Shown here: piece after piece, positions 45,901-59,224 of the stretch
How positions within the stretch are numbered: the first letter of the stretch is position 1
Layout: each line of letters begins with the position of its first letter
Assembly: GCF_047496725.1 (NCBI RefSeq)
Contig: NC_132971.1
Coordinates: 6,560,501 to 6,624,500, forward strand
Reading direction: 5' to 3'
Origin: Anoplolepis gracilipes
Lineage: Eukaryota > Arthropoda > Insecta > Hymenoptera > Formicidae
Length of the DNA stretch: 64,000 nucleotides
Program-made: the position numbers and the translations under genes
Notes under the pieces: generated by a model
The model's input: the letters and a program-made list of their open reading frames with translations, nothing else
Told to the model about the DNA's origin: nothing
Database searches by the model: none

Positions 45901-48881
45901 CGTGTTTGACGTCGCACGAGCAAACCGCGCGCGGTTCGTCGCATGTTGCGTTTGCGATCTCGCGTAACTCGCAATTATTTGCACGGAACATCATCGTATA
46001 TAGATATGTTAATGCTCACCCGACGTCTCGCGAAAGCGATTTCCCCTTTCGGAGGGGAGAACAGATGCGCGCCTTGTTACAATTTTATTATACGATACAC
46101 GCAATGGATATGCATCGCTATTCCCTCTATTCCTCTGATCCTTTAGGACGATAGGTAATAAAGGGTTGCAAAATAAAGGATGGATTACTAACTATCTAAT
46201 CTAATTACGATTACGCTTTCGACATGTAAACACAATCAATCGTTCGAAATATGTAAATATATAAGTATTCCTTTTCTATCTTATCCTATTCTACATCCTT
46301 TAATGCTCAAACCGGTTTCACACACATGATCATATCATGTGTATGATTTTCATGTAGCCAACTCACAATTACATATCGCTATCATAACAACTGTTGTCCA
46401 ACATTAATGTGATATAGCCAATATCATATCGGCCAACATTTTTATACGTATAATAATGACCATGTTATGTGGAGTCGGCTGATGAGTATGTAGATATTCT
46501 TTATTAATCTTATAATTTTGAACATCTGTACCTGATACTAAAATAAAAATATTTTTTATATTATTAACATATAACTTCCTGTACACAAGATCTTTAAAGC
46601 GGTCTACTTTAGTCTGAGGATACGCTACTTTTATTAAAAGGATAAATCGTAAGATTTGATTAGCATGGTTCTGCTCTAAGGGACTCCATAGTTCGATATT
46701 CTCTCATACTCATCCATGGTTCAAGATGACACCATGGACGACAATCCGAAATGCTCGGTGGTGAAATTAGTCATGGGCAAGGTCGTCGAAACTGTTGGAC
46801 AGGTGGCAGCACGACTCGACACAAAGGACGGTTATAGACCCACCTCGTTGGTATCCGCGGTGGAGCAAGAAAAGTGGGGAGCTTGTGTGTTACACTAGAG
46901 ATTCGGTAGGAGGGGGTTGCCGCGTCGCCGTCGTGGCCATTCGGCAGCGGCCACCCCTCCGCCCTTGCTCTCGACACGCGAGGCGGGGGGGCGGAGAGAG
47001 AGAGGGGGGGAGATTCTCTCAACGGTGTGTACAGCTACGGTTGTCACCGTGTTGAATTACCCGCACAGGGATCCTACGAGCGAGACGATTCTAATGCCCG
47101 GTGCAACGAGGAAAGAATCACGGACAGGTTTATTCCGTTCTCCGGCAGAGTGCGCGGGCATTATATTTTGCGTTAATTCTTTCTGGTTATTTAAAAAAGC
47201 GAATTTTTTACGTCAGTTAAGAAGCAGGTTGCAAAATGTCCAATCTTTTTCATAGCACATTGTATGATGGAGAATCTTATCGAGCGTTGACAAATATGCG
47301 AGTACTTTGAGGAATTATTTTGTATTCCATGTATCCCCAGGATTGTTGAAACGAAGAATAGACGGACGGCGCTGATGTTAATGACACTTCTTGAAGAAAT
47401 TCCAACAATCGATATTTTTCAGGCTTACATTTTTTTCTGATATATGTATTTACATAAAGAATAGTACGTTGGGCCCTTCGAGAAGCGCTCTGCTCAAGTC
47501 GAGCAAAAGATTAATGTTGCTTTTCTCATGACACGGGACTGTTTCGTTGTAATGAAACGGTGGTTAACACAAGGTTTTCCCGGCCCGACACAATGACTCT
47601 CCGGATAAACTTTTATTAAGACCGCTCGTCTAGTGTAATAGCACGCTGAGCAGACCTACCACACGGCTCCACCTCATAAATCAAGAGCGTTGCTGATGGT
47701 GTTGAGACACGGGAGAGAAGCCGTGGGAGCAAGGCGAGGAGTACTACTTACAGAGTAAAGTGGATAGAAGAGGCTAGTATAAACTTAAGTGATTAATCTC
47801 GCGCGAATTGATAACGCTCCCCTTGCTCTCTCGCGTACACCCTCTCTCGCGCGCCCTCCCATAAATTACATTATAAGGAGCCGCGGTATAATTAATACGC
47901 CACTCACGGCATAAGCCTGCCTCCGTTACGACAGGGTGAACCGCGATACTTCCGCACGCTATTGTATGTAATACAACACGTATATAAAAATCTGCATTAC
48001 AGAATGCGAAATGTTTGTTCACGCTATAAGAGATTTTTATACTCTACTAAATTACTTGCTTACTTAACTCGAACATTCTTCTCGGATTTAGACCTTAAAA
48101 TAATAATAATAATATATATATAAAATATTGTGTTATATATAACATAATTTTTTACATATAATGTATAATTTTATGTAATATTTTTTTAATAAACATATAT
48201 TAAATATGTATACAAAAAAATATATATATATACATATATATTATTTATTTATTTTTTTGTATATATACATAATGTGTTTTCAGATTAAACAACTTAAAAT
48301 ATAAATGTATAGAATCTCAAACCAAAATAAATAAAAAAATCCCTCTAGAGATATGTTTGCAAATGCGTTGTTCAAGAAATATTGATATCTAAATATTTTA
48401 AATATAGGGTTTCACAAAAAAAAGTATTATCAAAAATTAATGATGTGTATTTCAATTATTTCATTACTAAAAAAATAAAAATTTTTAAATAATTATAAAT
48501 GTCCAAAGTGATGACTTTAAAAAGACAAACTTGGTATCTTTTTTTCATGGCATCATTGGCACAACGGAACTGAATAGCTATAATTTTGATTTTTATTCGT
48601 AAAAAATTAAGCAGCAAAATAGCATTAACCCTATCCTATAAAAAAAACTTATACGAATATACAGCATGTTAGAGCAAATGTGAGATATAATTATGTATTA
48701 TTCAATAGATATAATTATTTAGTTTATTATAATTATGTAGATACAATTATTTAATTCATAAAAGTATTGAACAAATTGAAAAATATTTCTTAGTGATATT
48801 ATATGCATAATATTTCTATACGATTTTTGTAATATTGATGTTTATACAATTATGAAGACAAAGAGTGCGGCCAAGCTCACA

Positions 48882-49144
48882 TTTCGCCTGAATTTGGCCA
48901 AGTTAAAAAATAATAATTTTTCTTATACATATATGATATTATGTCTAGAGATAAGAAATCTCTTATCATTTTGGAGAAAAACGGTCTAAAAGAATTTCAA
49001 TTTCAGATAGCGTTCTTTTGAACCGTTTTTCTTCAAAATAGTAAGAATTCTACTTTAAGAGTTATATATTTTAAATTAGCTCGACATAAACTTTAATCAT
49101 ATAGGAAAATAGCTATTTTTTAACTTGACAAAATTCAAGCGAAA
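48882..49144. mobile_element. 263-bp imperfect palindrome, probable MITE
   Basis: Left side TTTCGCCTGAATTTGGCCA then AGTTAAAAAATA matches the reverse complement of AGTTAAAAAATAGC... ending AATTCAAGCGAAA on the right. Inner blocks (GAGAAAAACGGTCTAAAAGAA and GTTCTTTTGAACCGTTTTTC) continue the pairing to a centre near 49015. No clear target-site duplication was found. Confidence 0.6.
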
Positions 49145-51232
49145 CTTGATAACTCTATAAATTTTCCATATATTGGTAACCACTCTTCTATATATTAATA
49201 CAATAATTTTATTCATCATTCTTGGTAAAAATATTACATGTCAGTATCTCTTAAACAAGATATTCACATACATGATTTCTAAAAGCATTTTTACACTTTT
49301 GAGATCCTAAGTCCATATTTTGAGTTAAGACTTTAATTCTTGTCTTAATATTCTCTGTATATATTAAAACACTTAATAATATTAAATTAATAATATAATT
49401 TTTTTACAAATTTAAAAAATATTACTTAAATAATATTATTTAATAATATTACTTAAATAATATTATTTAAATAATATTGTAAGAGAATATTTTTCTTATA
49501 TGAGAAATAACATCATTGATATTTATTTCACGAGTGTTTCTCTCATGTATGTGCATATGTGTGTATAACGTTCGATAAGATCAATCTATGCCCAGGACGA
49601 ATGACAGGCATTATAATCGCTCGAAGTATGTATCAGCGATCATCGGCCGTTATCATCAGCGGACAGAGTGCTCGTCCATGTTTCGAAGCAGATCAAACAC
49701 CGAGTAGACAGATAGATACGCGATATCTTCAAAGGATTTTGGCCGACACTTTGTTGACGTATCCGCGATAATCGTGAAATCTAGCATGGGCAAACGTGTC
49801 AGAGCAAAAATATCCTAATATTAGACATCACATTAATTACATTACCTAACATTACCGTATCGGATCAGATATGAAAATCAAAAGACCAAGGTCCCATTTT
49901 AAATACTTCAATACGAGATAAAAAAATTATATACGTGCAATTTTCAAGATATCCGCAATTGGACAGACATACACACGAGTACAAGTATATTTTTACTTAC
50001 AATTTCCCGATTATTATAGAAACGAATAACAATTTATTATGGCGGTGATTCATAAATGCGCACGTCCTTTACATGACAGCTTTCGCAAGAGTCGAGGTAA
50101 AAAGATTAGCAACTGAAAAGTTTTCGACATTAATGGTCAATGTTCCGAGATATTCATGGCCGGCGCCATCATGGCCGATCTTCGAGAAGGGTCCGAGGAT
50201 GCACCTTGTCGCGCGGCAACATGAAAGATTTACCGCGGTGGACGTCGTAGTTAGATCCATCCAATAAGTTTCAGCCATGTATGTCCGTTGTTATATGTGT
50301 GCGCGTGCATTCATGTGTATGCGAGAGGCCCGTAAAAAGCGCCGTAGTTAGATCCGTGTGATGAATACGTGACACCGTGCTCCTATATGTGAGAACCCTA
50401 AAGAGAACTACATTTTGAGAGACCGGCGGTTCTTCTATAAAAAAAGAAGGGAAAAACGCTGCCGCCATTCATTAATTAAACGAAGCGCGAGATTTCCAAC
50501 CCTCTCCCAGCTATTCCCTTATTCGTCGTTCAGCTTGTCTTTGTGCAGGCCGGCCCTCAATCCTGTGGACGATCTGAAGAAGCCGCTCCAACGATCGTCC
50601 GTTAGAAAGTCGATCAACCGATTCGTAAAGCCGTCAAAGTGTCGACTCTAGTCTTCCAATCGAAAAATGAATGCAGGATTGCGCGAGAAAGACAACAGTC
50701 TCATAGAAATTTGCTTGATAAAGTATACAAATACCTTTCTCTTTGATAATTATCTTTTTACAATTTTAATTTCCGAAATAATATTTAAAATGAGTGTTTC
50801 ATAATTTATGGATAAAATTTTACTATAAACATATTACTAATATAATGTGAGTTACTTTGAATATAAACATAAAACGTCAGATATGCATACGACAAGATTG
50901 AAATAACAATTCATCATTCGTTGTAGACAGGTACGATTTTCTTTCGAGTTTGTTTGATCCACCCAACTGATGGATTGTGATTGAAAGACCGATCAACGAA
51001 TTTACGCGGGCATGTCAATCAATCGTGATTATTTCACGCGTATCATCGAACAAAGCGAGTCATGCGTTAATGATCGCTTCGTCTCGTCCTCGATTGTTAT
51101 ATTGTTTTACGTTAAGTTAATATACTTGGTCCAAAAACGTCATTCTTTAAATCCATCAATTAAAAATTCTATATTTTTTATTTTTATATTTGTGATAAAT
51201 CTAAACTTTTTCACGCGTGTTTTGCTATCTGT

Positions 51233-51655
51233 GTCGAAATTTTGCTTTATTTGAACCTCCATTTTTTTATATTTATAAATTCCAGAAGATAAGTTTAATT
51301 TATATAGAATTATTCAGTTCCTATATTTTATAGCTTAAATAAACAGTAAAAACGAATAATGTTCCACTAGAGGTTTAAAAAAGGAGTTTTCAGCAAAAAG
51401 TTTAATATAGATTATAGATTAAATAGTTATTAATATTGTATTTAATAATACATATTTTAATGTTAAATATTATTTATAGTAGCATAAAATATAATAAAAA
51501 TAATAATTAATAATTAATAAGATTTATAGATTATAGATTAAACAATTTTAAAAGAGAGTTGATTAAGAGACTGTTTAAAGTGATCAAAGTAGAAAAATAA
51601 TGTTAAATTGAGAATTGAAATCGAATGTAGATGAAAAATTTCGACTTGATATTTT
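51233..51655. mobile_element. copy of the 'TCGAAATTTTT' inverted-repeat family (longest copy)
   Basis: Begins GTCGAAATTTTGCTTTATTTG and ends ATGAAAAATTTCGACTTG, with the internal TTAAATTGAGAATTGAAATC segment shared with other copies. A nested AT-rich part repeats GATTATAGATTAAA. No ORF. Confidence 0.55.
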
Positions 51656-51707
51656 ATTGATATTTAAAATATACAAAAATGTACAGTGCATCTTCAGGTT
51701 AGATTAC

Positions 51708-51725
51708 AAAAAAAAAAAAAAAAAA
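51708..51725 (+). repeat. poly-A run
   Basis: 18 consecutive A. No retroposed gene is recognised next to it. Confidence 0.9.
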
Positions 51726-52187
51726 TAACGAGGTTGTATAATCAGCGACTCGATTATCGCAGCAGGTGGTTTGAGGGGAGCGATAAGCCTTCTTCAAACA
51801 CAAATTATGCATACACTAATTTTATTGAACATAGGCTCTTATCTAGAAACGTATATCCTGTCATGCGGAAATTAGCACTAGGCGAGTTTTGTTCGTTATA
51901 AAGTTGACATTGACAGAGTCGCGCTTTTTCCAGGCAGTTATTGTTAGAAAAACGTTGCTCTTAAATTCAACAAATGTCATGTGAATTTTTATTATCGGTA
52001 AAACGATACACGTGCGCTTGCTTTTTATGTCCTAAATGTGTTAACCGACACTAATGGATTTACAATGTTTAAAGTTTTTTCCCTGTTTTGTCTCCGCAAG
52101 GCAATACTCGATTATACTTTAATTAATAATTGTTCCTGTCTATATACGTATAGAATTTAATAATACGAAACATTACTTAATCACTTC

Positions 52188-52197
<10 letters not shown>

Positions 52198-52233
<36 letters not shown>
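52198..52233 (+). repeat. (TA)n microsatellite flanking the 210-bp MITE
   Basis: Directly abuts the left end of the MITE at 52234; TA-type repeats resume at its right end. Confidence 0.9.
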
Positions 52234-52235
<2 letters not shown>

Positions 52236-52443
52236 AGGAGAAAATTTTATATTAAAAATTACTACGGTGTGTAGCAGTTGCGGATCATAAGAACCATTCT
52301 AAAATAAAGTGCTATGTAAAACTATAAAAATTTACGCGATTTTTACAGTTTTTACATAGCAGTTTAACTTATTGTTAGAATAATGCTAATGGTCCACAGA
52401 TATTATACACCATAGTAATTTTTAATATAAAATTTTCTCCGTG
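52234..52443. mobile_element. 210-bp palindromic MITE with TA target site
   Basis: The ends are inverted repeats of about 36 bp (CAAGGAGAAAATTTTATATT... against CACGGAGAAAATTTTATATT...) with two mismatches visible. Both ends abut TA inside TA-repeat DNA. The centre also folds (GCTATGTAAAACT near 52312 with AGTTTTTACATAGC near 52345), so the whole element is nearly one hairpin. The TA duplication suggests mobilisation by a Tc1/mariner-type transposase, which is an inference. Confidence 0.75.
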
Positions 52444-52999
52444 TATATATATCTATATATATACATACATAAAATTTAACATGTGATAGAAGGAATCTGA
52501 ATTTAATTTTAAATTTGTTTCTTTTTTTATTATTCCCCAAAAAAGTCGTTGATTTTTTGTGAACGTAATTAAAAGATGCAATTTGCATAATATGCAAAGT
52601 ATACTTCATAAGAAGACGATGAATACGCGGCGAGACCACTTCCACAACATGTCGGCGGCGATCTTGCCAAATATCCGAAGCAATTAAACACGTTCATTGT
52701 GTGCAATATCGATCTGCATCAGGTGGTGTATGGCTTCTGACAAGCAGGTGCTTCTCTCCTCCTCCTCTATCGTTCCCGCCATTAAACGGCAATTATAGAT
52801 AATTGCGTGAGTTTGCATCCGTCTGATAACAAAGCAACTATCGTTTCCTGTTGAGTCGTGTTATAGAAGCCGACGAAAGACTTATTTTATATTCATACGC
52901 TAAACAACATGTAGAGAGAGAAAGACCGATTCTATCGATTGCAATCTCTTGAGAAAAGCTTATAGCAAAATTCGATATCTCGGTAATCTCGCTCCAAAT

Positions 53000-53001
<2 letters not shown>

Positions 53002-53047
<46 letters not shown>
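53002..53047 (+). repeat. (TA)n microsatellite
   Basis: About 23 TA units. Confidence 0.9.
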
Positions 53048-53053
<6 letters not shown>

Positions 53054-53238
53054 TTATGAAGCGAATTTTAAAACCGACAGCGTGCAATATATTTTTTAAC
53101 ATCTTCTATTGCACGCTCATCGTTGAGAAAATAGATATAATATTATACATGCAGGTTGTAATTATATAGAATGCCGTCGCTTTAAACTTATATTTTTTTA
53201 GTAATGTATTTTAGATATATATCGTATATTTTAATAAT

Positions 53239-53393
53239 CCGAGTCAAGTTTTTTCTTTTATTTTCCATCTTAAGTTTCAATGTAAAATCTACTTTGATTA
53301 TTTATTAAATTTATATATATATATATATATATATTTAATAAATAATTAAAGTAGATTATATATATAAACTAAAACTAAGTTGGAAAAAGTTCT
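53239..53393. mobile_element. short palindromic copy of the same family
   Basis: Left half has GAGTCAAGTTTTTTC, TTCCATCTTAAGTTTCAATG and AATCTACTTTGATTATTTA. The right half mirrors them around a TA tract at about 53315-53335. The element is mostly two fused ends. Confidence 0.6.
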
Positions 53394-53968
53394 GATGTTG
53401 AATAAAGAAAAAATAAGTTAATTGAAAGTCAGGCGTGGTAAACAAAGATTCTTTTTCTTTTAATGCGATTTATTAATTATTTAAAATATACTTCGATCTC
53501 TTATTTGGATCATCATCAATTATTTATATCATGCTTCCGAATAATTAGTGCCATGTAATTCTTTCCTTAACGGCCGAAGGGAGGCTTGTACTTGTCCACC
53601 GTAGCTGATGAATCATAAAAGATATGAGCAATTTCAACCTAATTTTATGTTTATACTTTTATATGTGAATTTGCTTTTGTAATCCATGTCTTACTGTTTT
53701 ATTTATCAAGAGATTATTACGACTCTTAATAATCCGCGAAATTTTAAAGTTGTTTTATGTTTAACAGCGTTGCTGATAATCAAAATAAGAAACATACGAT
53801 TTTAAATAATCAGTAAAAATAGCATTTAGAAGAAAAAGAATCTACATTTTATTTATTTATCGCTTCTGACTCTCCGCTCTAATCAGTTTTCTTTTTTTTT
53901 AATCAATTAATTGTGATTAGCTTATTAAAATTTGCTTAATCGCGGTCGCTGAAAAATCATAGAAATCT

Positions 53969-54222
53969 AAATCAAATTTTTTTTCTATTTTCCATCTCAT
54001 TTTTTTCTTATGGATTCTAAAAAATTGTAATGAGTTTTATTTATATATAGAAATTGATCTTCTATTTTTATTAAAGTTTAAAAAACAGAGAAGCTTTTAA
54101 TAACATTATATCTTCACAATCTGACTGCTTAAGCTTTTGATAATATTATATCTTTTCGATCTGATTGCTTAAAGTATTAAAATAAATGTTAGATTGAAAA
54201 CTGAGATTGAAGAGTAAAACAA
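53969..54222. mobile_element. copy of the same family with an internal 40-bp tandem duplication
   Basis: Starts CTAAATCAAATTTTTTTTC and TTTTCCATCTCA, ends with TTAGATTGAAAACTGAGATT. Near 54092-54172 a ~40-bp block ending in ATCTGAYTGCTTAA occurs twice in tandem. Confidence 0.55.
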
Positions 54223-54362
54223 TTGCTCGGGAGAGCAACAGCGTGGCGGATAATCGAAGTGTTGATAGTCGAATCCATGAACCGTTGGTACCCCCGTGAT
54301 AGCGCTACCCCATAATGCGACAGCATCACCACTCCCAGTCGCCGTAGAGGTATGGTTTCTCT

Positions 54363-54384
54363 CAGGTGAGTTTTTTCTCACCTG
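54363..54384. promoter_or_regulatory. inverted pair of CAGGTG E-boxes
   Basis: CAGGTGAG-TTTTTT-CTCACCTG: two E-box/Snail-type CAGGTG sites in perfect inverted arrangement around six Ts. They sit within a non-repetitive stretch of the upstream desert. The binding role is an inference from the motif alone. Confidence 0.4.
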
Positions 54385-54998
54385 GTGCACTGAGGGATCC
54401 GTTCGTCCAACCAGGTCGCGCCGGTGGTCGGGCCCATAGGCCAATCCCCGCTGATAATCAGTGGTCCAGAGCCACAGCCTCTTCTCTCTACCTCGCTCTC
54501 CTTTCCTTTTCCTCTCGTCTATTCTGGCTTCCTACCCTCTTCCACTCTGTCTCTTTGTCTCTCTTCTTGAACGAGATTCTTCGTGTCCTCCTCTCCCTCG
54601 CGTACCTCATTAGTGTCTCCTACTCCTTCGACGAGACGCCGTATTCTGGTCCTTATATCAACGACGCGTAGGAAAAGGGAGAGAAACTCCCCTTCTCTCC
54701 TCTACCTCCTTCGGCCCGTGCGCCGAAGTAACGCCCCTTTCTGATACCTGGTCATGTTTCATTATTTTCCCCCGGAATCATTAAGGCAGTCGAGTCATCT
54801 CCCTCCTAAGAGGCGCGGACTGGACTCCCATCGGCCCACCTCCGTGTCGCGGAGGAGATTAAACGCACACCATCATAGAGCACGTACGCATTAACATCCT
54901 CCGTCTTCTTCCCGCTTATCTTTCGTTTGTTTATTCCGTCCTCATCGTCGATCTTTTTTCAATCTACCGCTTCCTCCTACTCTTCGCGCTACGTTTTT

Positions 54999-55071
54999 CT
55001 CTCTCTCTCTCTCTCTTTCTCTATCTTACGTTCTTTCCTCTCGTACATTCCCCCTTCTTTCTCTTTTTCTG

Positions 55072-55106
<35 letters not shown>

Positions 55107-55118
55107 CTCGCTCTCTCG
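54999..55118 (+). repeat. CT-rich compound tract
   Basis: Two CT runs (54999-55022 and 55073-55118) separated by pyrimidine-rich DNA. Confidence 0.85.
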
Positions 55119-56249
55119 CTCTGTCCTCTCTCATGCTCTCCTCCTTCCCTTTCAACTCCCTGGCAACTCGTCCGAGATCCTTTCTCTCTTCTGTCTGTTT
55201 CCCAGTCTCCTTCCCTCTCTCGGTCACTCTTTTTAATTCCATATGGCACAGTACGGTGCTGCCATCTACTGCTTACCTGAACTATAAGCATTTTTATACA
55301 AATGCAACACTTGCATCGAGTAGTGATTGCAATTTTATGATGGCTGCGATTGTGAGGGAACTCTGGGAATACGAATTTTACAAGCGCGCATGTCGCGATA
55401 TAAGCATAATCTGAACACAATTTCAGTTGCGCCATTAACTGTCATCGCTGAAAAATATTAATATGTCATGCATCGATGTCACACGATCAATATTAATAAC
55501 AAGCGAGGGGAAATTTTTTTAAAAAATTTAAACAATTTTCTTTAACACACCTAATCGCTTATTTGAAATTGCAATTTTTTCTGCAACGCGTAAACGTAAT
55601 TGCAATTAATTATAACGGACAGGAACATGATTTGAATAGCTTGTTTTAAGATTGCACATTTTGCTTATCTACGCGATACATCATACCGCGCGATAACTGT
55701 CAAGCGAAAAAAAAAAAATTGGCTTCTAAATCTTCCCTCCATCATTTTTTCCATATTCTTCGTCAAATTTTAATCGACAACTTGTGCAACAACCGCGTAA
55801 AATTGTGAGGCACGATTATTCACTGAGAGCGGAATAGTCGCGCGCTAGAATAGGTGCCGACAGCTTCACATATGTTCATATATGTATGTACGCGAAGTAT
55901 AAAAATATATCATAGAATTCAATCATAAATCAAGCTCGCCATAGGTTGCCATTTTACTGATAATAAATGCCAAAACGGCCATTATGCTCTTAGCGATAAA
56001 TGCCACCTTCCCCGACGCTTCTCTTATCAGCAATAAATTACTATGAGTACACAGCTGAGATTACCGCAACTAAGATCCAACGATATCGCCACGTTAATGA
56101 GCAACGACTCTCGCCTCGTGGACGTGTTTGCTTCTCACGTACATTGTATGTAGCTAATAAAGAAGACGAAGCGCATATTAAATGAGAGATTTAAATAATC
56201 ATCGCGCTGCACTAACGTCGAAAAATCTGATATTTATTAAATGTGCAAG

Positions 56250-56486
56250 CAATCGAATCTGAGTCAAGATTTGGCTTTAATTTTAAGTTCAATTTTTTAT
56301 ATTTATAAATTCTTAAAAGTAAAGCTTTTTGGCAACACTATATATTAAATAATTTCAAGAAAGAATGATCTGACTGCCTAATAAAGATTGTAAATAAACT
56401 AAAATGATAAAAATAAAATATAAGTAAAAAGTACATGTTAGATTGAGAATTAAGATCAAAAGTATGAATAATATTTCTATTCGGGT
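56250..56486. mobile_element. copy of the same family
   Basis: Left end GAGTCAAGATTTGGC with TTTAATTTTAAGTTCAA; right end TTAGATTGAGAATTAAGATC and AAAAGTATGAATAATATTTC. These are inverted relative to each other. Confidence 0.5.
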
Positions 56487-58174
56487 TGTTACTTATTCAC
56501 CATCTTTCACATGAAGATATTAATCAAACTTTTCACTATGCAATCAATGATACGCGAACAACGTCGTTCTCTCTTACCATCGCGTACTCTTTAAGAGGAA
56601 AAAAGTAGCAAAATTAATTTAAAAATTTTTAATGGCATGGATATGTGTATATACACATTGCGATATTTTACTACAGATTGCGCACACGAGCGCAATAGTG
56701 CCGGTCGACAAATCGCAATATTACGTGCAGAAAACTACTATGCTGCTGCAAATAATTATAGCGGACGGAGGAGCCGCCGAAAGGTGCAAAGTGTCATTAG
56801 GTCATTACCGCATAATGCTGCGATGCAATCTCAACATTGTAGCGGGCTTTTAAAGCGGTCATTTGCACGATTATGGGCGTTCGTGTCGAGAGCGCTTAAG
56901 ACATGAAATCGTCAAATTTTTTTTCTCTTCTTTCATCACACGTCCACTGTACCAATTGGGACGAGAGGATCAATTTCACCTGCATTTTCAAAAAAAAAAA
57001 TTACCAACTTTTCAGTTGGAAAAACTGCAAGTTCTGCGAGCAGTAATACATTGTACATCCCTCGCATTAGAGTAAATCTCGCGCGCAAGGATATATTGCA
57101 AATTAAGTTTCGAAGGCGATGTTAATCGTAACTTTTTCAGCGCAGCGACTGCATCTTGTTATATATGCAAATACAATGGCAAATAAAACGAGAGAAAGGG
57201 TTCACTCGCTCGATGTAGCATTAACCTTGTGTTATTAGCGAAATTGTCCGTTCGAGAGTATCGATGATCACCAATCAGGTATAGATTTTAATAGACTGCG
57301 GTGTGCCTTCTGTCTCTGACGCCTCGTAGATCACCATCAACGCGAGGCAAGAATCACGTGCGATAATTATTCCGACAGATTCTCGCGGGAACAACTCCAA
57401 TAGCGCGACAGCATTAGCGACGGAAGAATGAAATAGATCAATCAAACCGATTAATTCTCGAAAGTGCGCTTAAATGGATTTTTATTTATTAGTCTCCAAC
57501 ATTTTATAAATTTTATATAATTTTCATTTATTTTCATTATTTTTTAATTTCATATTAATTTTAATCACATTTTAAAGAGAATAAACACATTATTTAGATT
57601 CTTAAATTAATGCCAATATAAGTATGTAATAAGTGTCGGTTTGTTGACATACTGCGAGTACTTCTATCGAAAAATATTCCGAGAAGAAGTCGAAGAACAC
57701 AAGAATGGATTCCCGCTTTCTTTTTCACACGACGAGATTTTGACCGAAACTTGGGCGTCAACTCGCTCAAGTTCATCCCTCTTTCTTCCTCCCTCCCTCG
57801 CGAATGCGACACGCGCATCACCAACGATTTCTTCTTACAAACTGCCTTACGCTCCGTTTCCGTGTGACGTTATGTTTCCGTCGAAGCGGAGTTTCCGGCG
57901 CGCACAGCAGCCGACATCCTCGTCTCTTTTCCTCGAGCAAAGTTCAGACAAGTTTTACCTTTGCACGCGTTACAACGTACAAATACATGTAACGTGCTCG
58001 CTGTCGAAACGTATTGTACAGTTTGTACGAGCGTTTGAAGTTTTGCGACGAATACATCTCGCATATACGTCTACACAAGATGCATTAAGAGAATGCCTAC
58101 GAAACGATGCTTCAATATGTTTTGATGTTCTCTCTTCGATGATCGACGATTACTATATCCAGGATACAGAGTGT

Positions 58175-58430
58175 ATATTCGAGTCGATTTTTTTTCTCTT
58201 ACTTTCCATCTCAGTTTTCAATCTATAATATTTACTTTGATACTTTAAACAGTCAAATTAATCTTTTTTTATCTATTTAGCTTATAATTTTACCAAAAAT
58301 TCTTCTTTAAATCTCTAAATGAAGAACTTCACTTATTTATTTGAGATACAAAGTAAAAAGCTCAATTCTCATATAAAATTAAAATGTAAAGTAATTGATA
58401 TTGAAAATAAGAGAAAAATTTCGATTTGGA
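58175..58430. mobile_element. copy of the same family
   Basis: Left end CGAGTCGATTTTTTTTCTC, TTTCCATCTCAGTTTTCAAT and TTTACTTTGATACTTTAA; right end GAGAAAAATTTCGATTTGG. An internal block (AAATCTCTAAATGAAGAAC) is shared with the 4.86-5.11 kb copy. It overlaps the end of the unexplained open frame 57641-58228. Confidence 0.6.
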
Positions 58431-58982
58431 TAATTTCAGATTAAATTACTTTGAATAAAATAACGTAATGATAATTTTTACTTCGAATTTTCGCTCCTTT
58501 ATAACAATTTTTGCTAGAAATTTAAAGCCGAATTGTTATGTCGGTTTTATTCTAAGTTTTATTTGTTGGTAAGTATCGTAAGTCTCAAAGTTGCTTTGCA
58601 AAGAAACTTGAGGTAATAATGCCTTTTTCTCTTGTGTATATAAGGGTTCTAAATAATTTCGCTTACGTCGTTTGACCGAAAATTTTAATAATACTCTTAC
58701 TGAGGGCATCAAGGGACATGTATTACTTATATAACGGAACTCTCGGAGCCTTCCCCTGCGACGCGTTGCTTAATGCATAGAGAGGGAGGCGGAGAAAGAG
58801 AGAGAGAAAGTTTAATCGTAAAAGAGTACTGGCGAAGAAGCTGGAGTAACGAGCTCGATGCTTCTGTGTTTGCAACTCTCTGTGCTCATCTTATGATCGT
58901 AATGGCGAACGTAATATCGTAAATAAAATTTGATGTTGGCGTCACGTTAAATGGAAACTTTTTTATTTATATGAAAAACCGT

Positions 58983-59040
58983 CAAGATTCGAATCGAAAT
59001 TTTTCTTCTACTTTTGATCTCAATTTGCAATCTAATCTAT
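58983..59040. mobile_element. solo left end of the same family
   Basis: GATTCGAATCGAAATTTTTC, TTCTACTTTTGATCTC and AATTTGCAATCTAATC match the family's left terminus. The matching right end is not adjacent, so the copy looks truncated. Confidence 0.45.
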
Positions 59041-59224
59041 ATGTATATACATATATATACATATACGACAACACATGAAAATAATGGCATGAGCTTATCT
59101 TTTTTCATATATTTTATTAAGGGTATTATTATTAAGTATATTACTATATATTATTAATGACATTCACAATGGAATATTGTCTTCTATGGCTATATATAGC
59201 ATGAATTTATTTGCAGAATCCGAT

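Noticed and set aside
46716..46898. Plus-strand 60-codon frame starting MVQDDTMDDNPKCSVVK
   Set aside because: It looks less repetitive than its neighbours but has no family match that I know and no clear splice partner, so I could not support it as a gene.
49380..49490. AATAATATTATTTAA-type repeats as a separate element
   Set aside because: Very low complexity and self-complementary by composition; boundaries cannot be defined.
51690..51726. Poly-A run as the tail of a processed retrogene
   Set aside because: No gene-like sequence precedes it; the flank is part of the AT-rich DNA next to an inverted-repeat transposon.
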